Part shown: piece after piece, positions 58,541 through 64,000 of the stretch
Layout of the letters: every line of letters starts with the position of its first letter
How positions within the stretch are numbered: position 1 is the stretch's first letter
Source of the DNA: Cristatella mucedo
Taxonomy: Eukaryota; Bryozoa; Phylactolaemata; Cristatellidae
Assembly: GCA_009760855.2 (NCBI GenBank)
Contig: WPIO01000011.1
Span: 3,256,001 to 3,320,000 of the forward strand
Reading direction: 5' to 3'
Length of the DNA stretch: 64,000 bases
Made by a program: the position numbers and the translations under genes
Notes under the pieces: generated by a model
Database searches by the model: none
Told to the model about the DNA's origin: nothing
What the model saw: only the letters and a program-made list of their open reading frames with translations

Positions 58541-59699
58541 ACATTATCGAGCGTCGCCGCATCGAGGACCGGCAGAGGGAGAAGGGGGCTCTCGATTGAA
58601 TCTGCTTGCGAGCATGGCGGCCATTGTACGAGAAACTGCACACGAAAACAGCCTCCGTGTGCGCAGCGTATGCTCGAAGATGCGTCGCACTTGACAGTTC
58701 CGAGCCTGAAGGTCTGTCGAGGGACCTGAATCGGTACAAAAACTTCACGAGTCTGAGTTTTCATACACTTGGTTACAGCGGTTCTCGTTCGCATGACTTT
58801 AAAAATCATTATCCTCCCTAAAGTCGTGTGTCTGGCTCTCTCTGCTACTATTCGATTGAATTTACCGTGCTTCTAACAGTGCGCACTTGTCAGTGAGACT
58901 CTAATACCATCTTTGCATCGAGATAACGTGCTATTAAGACTTACTTACCGGACGTGGACGGAACCTCGACGTGTGTCACTCGGAGTACTTGAGAAAAAAT
59001 GCATGTCAATGTTTAAATGAATTGCGTCCATTGTATGCTTGCCGGGAGCGTGCATGATACATATTTAAACCTGCTATGGACGCGCTTATCAGCTTCGGAA
59101 AGTAAAACTTTTCCACTTTACCACATTACTTTATAAGCAGAGCGCGTAGCGGTGCCATTTCTTACAGCCTCGTGACCGACTAGAGGCGAGTGAAGCCAGC
59201 GACTTGCGAAATACGGCTAGCGAGTCGCAGAAGTAGCGCTAATTCAATAAGGTATGCGACAGTGGCACAGTACAGTAGCAGTCAATATCGCCCATAACTT
59301 AGAAAGAACAAGTTCATTCGCTTAGCATGTCTTGTTTATTCTCTGGCCCGAGCCGCAGTCGTACGTATCGTAAGCTGGCAGACAGCTGAAAGGCAAGTAC
59401 TGAAAGAGCACTATTTAGATGATTATAAATATTCTTATAGTCCCGGAACCGCAACGATTGACAGCCATATATCGAGGGTAGACGAACACCGAAATGCACG
59501 TCAAAACCTAATCAGATGGTTTATTTGCTGGAGGGCTTGAATCGGAGAACTTAAACAGAAATATAATCACGTCCGAGATGAATAACAAACGTGTAAGCAT
59601 ATCGGCTGCTAATGTAGCCAGACTGTCACAAGAGCCACCCAAGGGACTGGTCAAAAGCGGCCCTCAGAGACAGATCAGTGCGGTGCTCGAGGTTACGAA
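58541..59699. other. Intergenic, nothing recognised
   Basis: Open frames at 58486-58821 overlap on both strands and have no known motif. No repeat family was noted. Confidence 0.35.
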
Positions 59700-59702
59700 C
59701 GG

Positions 59703-59872
59703 GGTATCCCTGGGTCTCAGCCCAGGGTTAAGGTGCTCGCTCTTCATGTCCCAGGTCTCGGGTTCGAGTCTTGCAGTGGGCGATCCTTTATTTCCTGCTG
59801 CAAGCGGTGGTGATGGCCGCTACCGATCTTCTGCCGCTATGAAAATGAGGCTGTTGAATCAGCTACACATTT
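59703..59872 (+). mobile_element. SINE-B copy
   Basis: TCAGCCCAGGGTTAAGGTGC head, box B TCGGGTTCGAGTCTTGCAGT, body GCAAGCGGTGGTGATGGCCG, then CTTCTGCCGCTATGAAAATG and GCTGTTGAATCAGCTACAC. Confidence 0.88.
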
Positions 59873-59879
59873 AAATTTA

Positions 59880-60370
59880 AATATAGCGGCTTCCACTTCT
59901 GGACAGAGCGAAGTCGAAAATACAGCTCGCGAACGAAACCAAGCTAGCATCGGCTGACGTGTGACAGATACTGGTGCCGCTCTGAGCCTTGGAATAGCGG
60001 CTAGAGATTGCAAATGCAGCACCAATGCACGCAGGCACGCCGACACAACGAGAATACAACTGCTACAGTACAACTGCTACAGTACAACTGCTACAGTACA
60101 ACTGCTACAGTACAACTGCTACAGTACAACTGCTACAGTACAACTGCTACAGTACAAGCGACTGCTTATTACGAAGCTTTGGCTTTCATGCTGCCTAACC
60201 ATGGATCGTTCTATAATCGGTTCCATTATAATTCACGAAACGAAACGCGAACTACAAGTATTTCGGCTATCCTAATCTGGCTGATTTAGCACACTTCCGT
60301 GTTATGTTGTACTCATTTAATTAAGAAGCGAGTTCACGAGCCGGTTTGGAGTAAAGTAGTGCGGCAGGTG
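59880..60370 (+). repeat. Repeat C, copy 3, with internal minisatellite
   Basis: TAGCGGCTTCCACTTCTGG, CTAGCATCGGCTGACGTG, AATGCACGCAGG and TCGGCTATCCTAATCTGGCT align in order with copies 1 and 2. A 14-bp tandem array interrupts it. Confidence 0.5.
60056..60155 (+). repeat. Minisatellite, 14-bp unit TACAGTACAACTGC
   Basis: About seven perfect tandem copies lie within repeat C copy 3. Confidence 0.95.
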
Positions 60371-60544
60371 TCCGACTGGCACTGACTTAGTGCAGCCATT
60401 TTCAATACAGCTGTCGATATCTTGAGCGGCTGAGTGTTTGAGTTAATAGAAGTGGTGTCAGTCTTAATTTTATTCGTATAAAACAATTGCCTCCACAATT
60501 TTGGGAAGGAAGAGTTTTAACTTGTTGGATCTTCTTGTGGCCGG

Positions 60545-61960
60545 TAAAAATAAATAAGTAATAGTAATCATAACAAGATATTTATAAGGAACTCTAGGCG
60601 AACCAAAACTCTTTCTATGTACTTCTTATATGCACAGGAAGCTTATCGGAGGTCAATAATGATATTCACAGTATCCGCACACATTGATAGAAAAAGAAAT
60701 TCAAACGGACGGAGAGAATACTAATACTGTAAGTTACATGAATGTTTGTGGCTTTTCTTTTAAACTTCCAGTCCAGTGGATGTCGTGACATGAGTAGGTA
60801 GTGAGTCCCAGACTTCGGAAGCATGCAGGAACGATGTCAAAAAGATTTGGTGCTGCTTAGAGGGCAGTTACGCGGTCCAAGTCTGAAGAGAAGGTGCGAA
60901 AGCTGATAGGAAAGTAAATCAGATAGGTAGGCCAGAGTAAGAGAATGAAGGAACATAAAACTTAGTGCCGAAACCCTTAAGTTGTCGTGCTACCTGAAGA
61001 AAGACAGTGCAGGTCGGTGAGTAGTGGTCTAATATGACAGTTGCTAGCGGAAGACAAAAATAGCTGCTGAGTTTGCACCGACTGTTAGATTCCTATTGCA
61101 CAGACAGGAAGACCTGCCAGTAGTGAGCAACAAAAATTGAAACGCCATGTCGAAAATTTATGGACCAATATTGGCTGCTGTATGCATGTATGTATGTATG
61201 TATGTATGTATGTATGTATGTATGTATGTATGTATGTATAAACAGACTGGAATTTTCGCAATTCGACGTCGCTAAATTTGGCGTTGATGACTTAACTGTT
61301 GATTCGGACTTGTAGTGGAAGGTTACTTGAGAACAGGACACTAAGAATGAGTCTAGACATATCATGAGCTATACTAGCCGAACATTTTTTAAGGTTTAGC
61401 CTTTTCAATCTTTGAGTAACATTACATTTGCTCGTAAAATAGTAAGCTAGTTTATCGTCATTCAATCTATGAACGTTTGCTCCGAGCCAAGTGCAAACGT
61501 CAACGGTACATTCTGCAACGAAGTTGAGAGATTTAGACTTGGCGGAAGGCTGGGAGAGATTAAAGCCCAATATAGTTAGCTGATTTTAATCTACGCGAAC
61601 ATGAAAAACTAGATTGCGCTTCGCGCTTGAATTGGCAAGAGGGAGAGTATAAACTGGCATCCCTCGGGTACCACGTACACCGTACTTAATTTAAAGGCTC
61701 TACTTCTCCGAGATCTCCCGCTGAGATAGAATCTGAGCCGATTTGCCGATTTTGGCCAGCGATGCATGGCGAAATGATTGAGGCGCTCAAGAGGCACTTG
61801 ATGATCGGAGGCATCAAAATACCACCAAGAGCTCCAACAGAACTCTAAAGAGCTAGAAAAGAGACTCTAATCGAGTCAGCTGAGTCATTGAGGTCGCTAT
61901 CTACTCGCATAAGGGCTGAATATGCTGGGTAATTTGCTCTAAAGCATGTCTGGAAATTGC
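60545..61960 (-). mobile_element. LINE-A, long but degenerate
   Basis: Minus-strand segments in order are the 3' end (AACTCTAGGCGAACC), the C-terminal region (GAGTCCCAGACTTCGGAAGC), GTGCAGGTCGGTGAGTAGTG, an (ATGT)n interruption at 61185-61239, then the GCCTTTTCAATCTTTGAGTA and GTTTATCGTCATTCAATC regions and part of the RT up to CTGAATATGCTGGGTAATTT. Many stops. Confidence 0.8.
61185..61239 (+). repeat. (ATGT)n microsatellite inside LINE-A
   Basis: About 13 tetranucleotide units, flanked on both sides by LINE-A coding sequence. Confidence 0.95.
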
Positions 61961-62039
61961 ATCATATGTTTGATTATATTATGAGTTTTTTTTTGGTAGT
62001 TTCTCACTCCCATGTCTTTGAAAGGAAGGGCAGTAGGAA

Positions 62040-62365
62040 TACTAGTAATAATAATAATGCACTTGATAAAGCGCTCTCAGAGAACCCAATCTCTTTCTAG
62101 ACGCTTTACATTTGCTGCAAGGGAAGCGCGACTGAATGGTGAGTAGTATCATACTTGATAAACATGAATAACATGGTTAGGGGTGACATGCACAGGGTCA
62201 GCATGCAAATGTGGTTAGTGGCAGCATGCAATGTCAGCACGCATAAGCACATCAAGGACGAATCACACGGACCCACTAAATGCTGTCCTAAATAGGTGTG
62301 TTTTCAAGTTCTTTTTAAACGTGAAGTCAGGGGATGTTCAGACGCATGTCGGGAGGGAGTTCCAG
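62040..62365 (-). mobile_element. LINE-A 3' portion
   Basis: An (AAT)n tail, then TTGATAAAGCGCTCTCAGAG, TAGACGCTTTACATTTGCTG and GACATGCACAGGGTCAGCAT, truncated after GTCGGGAGGGAGTTCCAG. Confidence 0.92.
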
Positions 62366-63639
62366 ATGAAAGCTGCTGAGCTCTTGTGGCCTAGAGCTGA
62401 CTTCTTAACGAGTCGCTTAAAAAGGGAGCTTTTTTAAGGAGGCAGGAGCAAGATCAGAGGCTAAGGATAAATTTATTAATCTTGCTAACTTTGCGATCGC
62501 TTCCACTCCACACATTGCGAACCGAAGCTCAACGCCACCATTTCCAGCCCATCCAAATGAAACTCCTTAACAAAACGATTAACGCAGTGCGAAATTTGAC
62601 CCACAGCGGAGATCTCTACGGTTACAATTCCCATTCTGATATTCCTAGCGTCATCATTTCTCTAAGGAATATTGGAGATATTAATTTCTAGATGTCTTCC
62701 AAGCCTGTCGGCAGACTTGTAAGTCAGTAGATAGATCTCAATGTGGAGATGGTAACCGTCTGCGTACATTCAGTTGGGAAATATAACCGATAAAACAGGG
62801 GTGGAGCTTTAAGATCGCTTTGGAATAGCATAAGTTGGTAAAGGGTCTTGCCAGCGAGCACTGGGGAAGTCGTAAATACGAGTTGGCGTGCCGCAGTAGG
62901 ACAGTCCTGGTGGTTTTCAGTTGGCCGGAGCCACTTGATCTGGACATAGAGGTTTTGAGTTTGAATCCTTCTGCCTATGCGATTTCAGACCAAACGATCG
63001 CCTTGAAAAGTGCCCTAGGGTTAAGGACAAATGACGCTAGGGACAATGGCAAGAAATGGGTACTGAATTGCAACTAAAAACACGACACTGAAACTGGAGA
63101 AATGGGTGCACTGAATACACTATTTGGCTCTGCTCACTGTGTCTGTTTATCCTGATCACGTCACGAGTTGCTCATTGTTTATCCTGATCACGTCACGGCT
63201 TGTCACGAGTTGCTCATTATCATCCGCATCTGCTTCGTCGTCGATAGCCAAGCTTACCGGTCATGATTTCTGGAGAATTCACTAAGAGATGCTTCTATTT
63301 TAGATCTTTTCTTTTGAAGAATGATATAGGAAAAGATAAGATAGGCATTTTTTAATGTTAACTCAAAACCCCAGACGTAAGTGAAGAAATAGTTTGAATT
63401 CATTTTGATTTCTTTGACACCGTTCACTCGTAGCTCTCTTCTCCACTTGCATGCACATATTAAGGGTCTTTCTGTCCAGGGTAGGATTCTTCAATCCGCT
63501 GCATTTAAATTGGGGTCGTGGACTAGTAACTTCTTAGCAGGTTGGATGGAACTGAGCGTCTACATAAACGGAGTTGAAATTGAAGGAAAAGATGGTGTCA
63601 TCTCTGAACCAACTGCCGGAGCGCTTGTGCACCTTTCAT
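62366..63639. other. Intergenic, nothing recognised
   Basis: A duplicated segment (TGTTTATCCTGATCACGTCA) occurs twice at 63145-63198. The open frames present are short and unidentified. Confidence 0.4.
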
Positions 63640-64000
63640 TTGTATCTCCGTCTGTAACGCCACAATGCCACAAAGACTGTGTGGGTGTTTTCGCAGAAGA
63701 GTTTTGTATGGCGCACCCACAGCCTAAGCGGCTTTCGGTAAGCATTTGATTGCCAAAAGACTTCATCTCATTCGACAAAGAGAAACTGAAAAGCGTAGCT
63801 GAGTCAGGAGAGCACTTGAGTTAGTGTGTAGCATGGAAGTAGTAGCTCAGGACGGCTGGAAAGAATGTGCCACAGTTGGCAGCAGGAGAGTAAATGTCGT
63901 TGCGTAAGAATTGTGGAAGCGAGCAATAAAGTCTGTGACCTACAGAGCAAAAGCTTCTTTTGACAATGGTATTTAAGCGGAGGAATGGAGCAGCTAATTT
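63640..64000 (-). mobile_element. LINE-B 3' portion, continuing past the window
   Basis: ATTTGTATCTCCGTCTGTAA, then AGAGTTTTGTATGGCGCACC, AGCCTAAGCGGCTTTCGGTA and GAGGAATGGAGCAGCTAATT, all in the minus-strand LINE-B order. Sequence runs into the coding part at the window end. Confidence 0.9.

Overview
This window is animal (metazoan) nuclear DNA. It holds one recognisable protein-coding gene with GT-AG introns, and most of the rest is non-LTR retrotransposons (LINEs), tRNA-derived SINEs, microsatellites and minisatellites. The gene product resembles the IQSEC/BRAG/Schizo family but is divergent, and its exons are GC-rich. That pattern, with the CR1/L2-like LINEs, fits an invertebrate bilaterian. 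A lophotrochozoan, possibly a free-living flatworm, is my best guess, but the sequence alone does not settle it.

Layout. Bases 1-2020 are flank with an old LINE remnant and a (CT)n tract. Bases 2020-3560 form a CpG-rich, promoter-like block holding a coiled-coil first coding exon (2103-2362). After a 7.8-kb first intron, the IQSEC-like gene continues on the + strand from 10171 to about 17317. One large exon carries an IQ motif, three exons and part of a fourth carry the Sec7 Arf-GEF domain, and three carry the PH domain. The last exons are low-complexity. A poly(A) signal lies at 17856. Bases 17.3-32 kb are intergenic, with LINE fragments, GC-rich unidentified blocks (19.5-20.95 kb and 27.5-28.5 kb) and many simple repeats. 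Bases 32-64 kb are dense in retroelements.

Mobile DNA. Two LINE families recur. LINE-A ends in a GCGCC/GGCGC hairpin followed by (AAT)n. LINE-B ends in a GTAAC/GTTAC hairpin followed by (ACATT)n or (GACATT)n. Two SINE families share a tRNA-like head with A and B boxes. SINE-A carries the same 3' hairpin as LINE-A, so LINE-A is its probable mobiliser. SINE-B has a different body. Nesting is visible: LINE-A inside LINE-B (33.15-35.99 kb), an antisense LINE-A inside another LINE-A (51.96-53.9 kb), SINE-B inside LINE-A (47.2 kb), and LINE-A inside a third dispersed repeat (56.65 kb). The 33.6-35.8-kb LINE-A copy is nearly open over its reverse transcriptase, with one in-frame stop and one frameshift. 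No CRISPR array, bacterial operon, rRNA or clear functional tRNA gene was seen. Repeat boundaries are accurate to about 10-20 bases.
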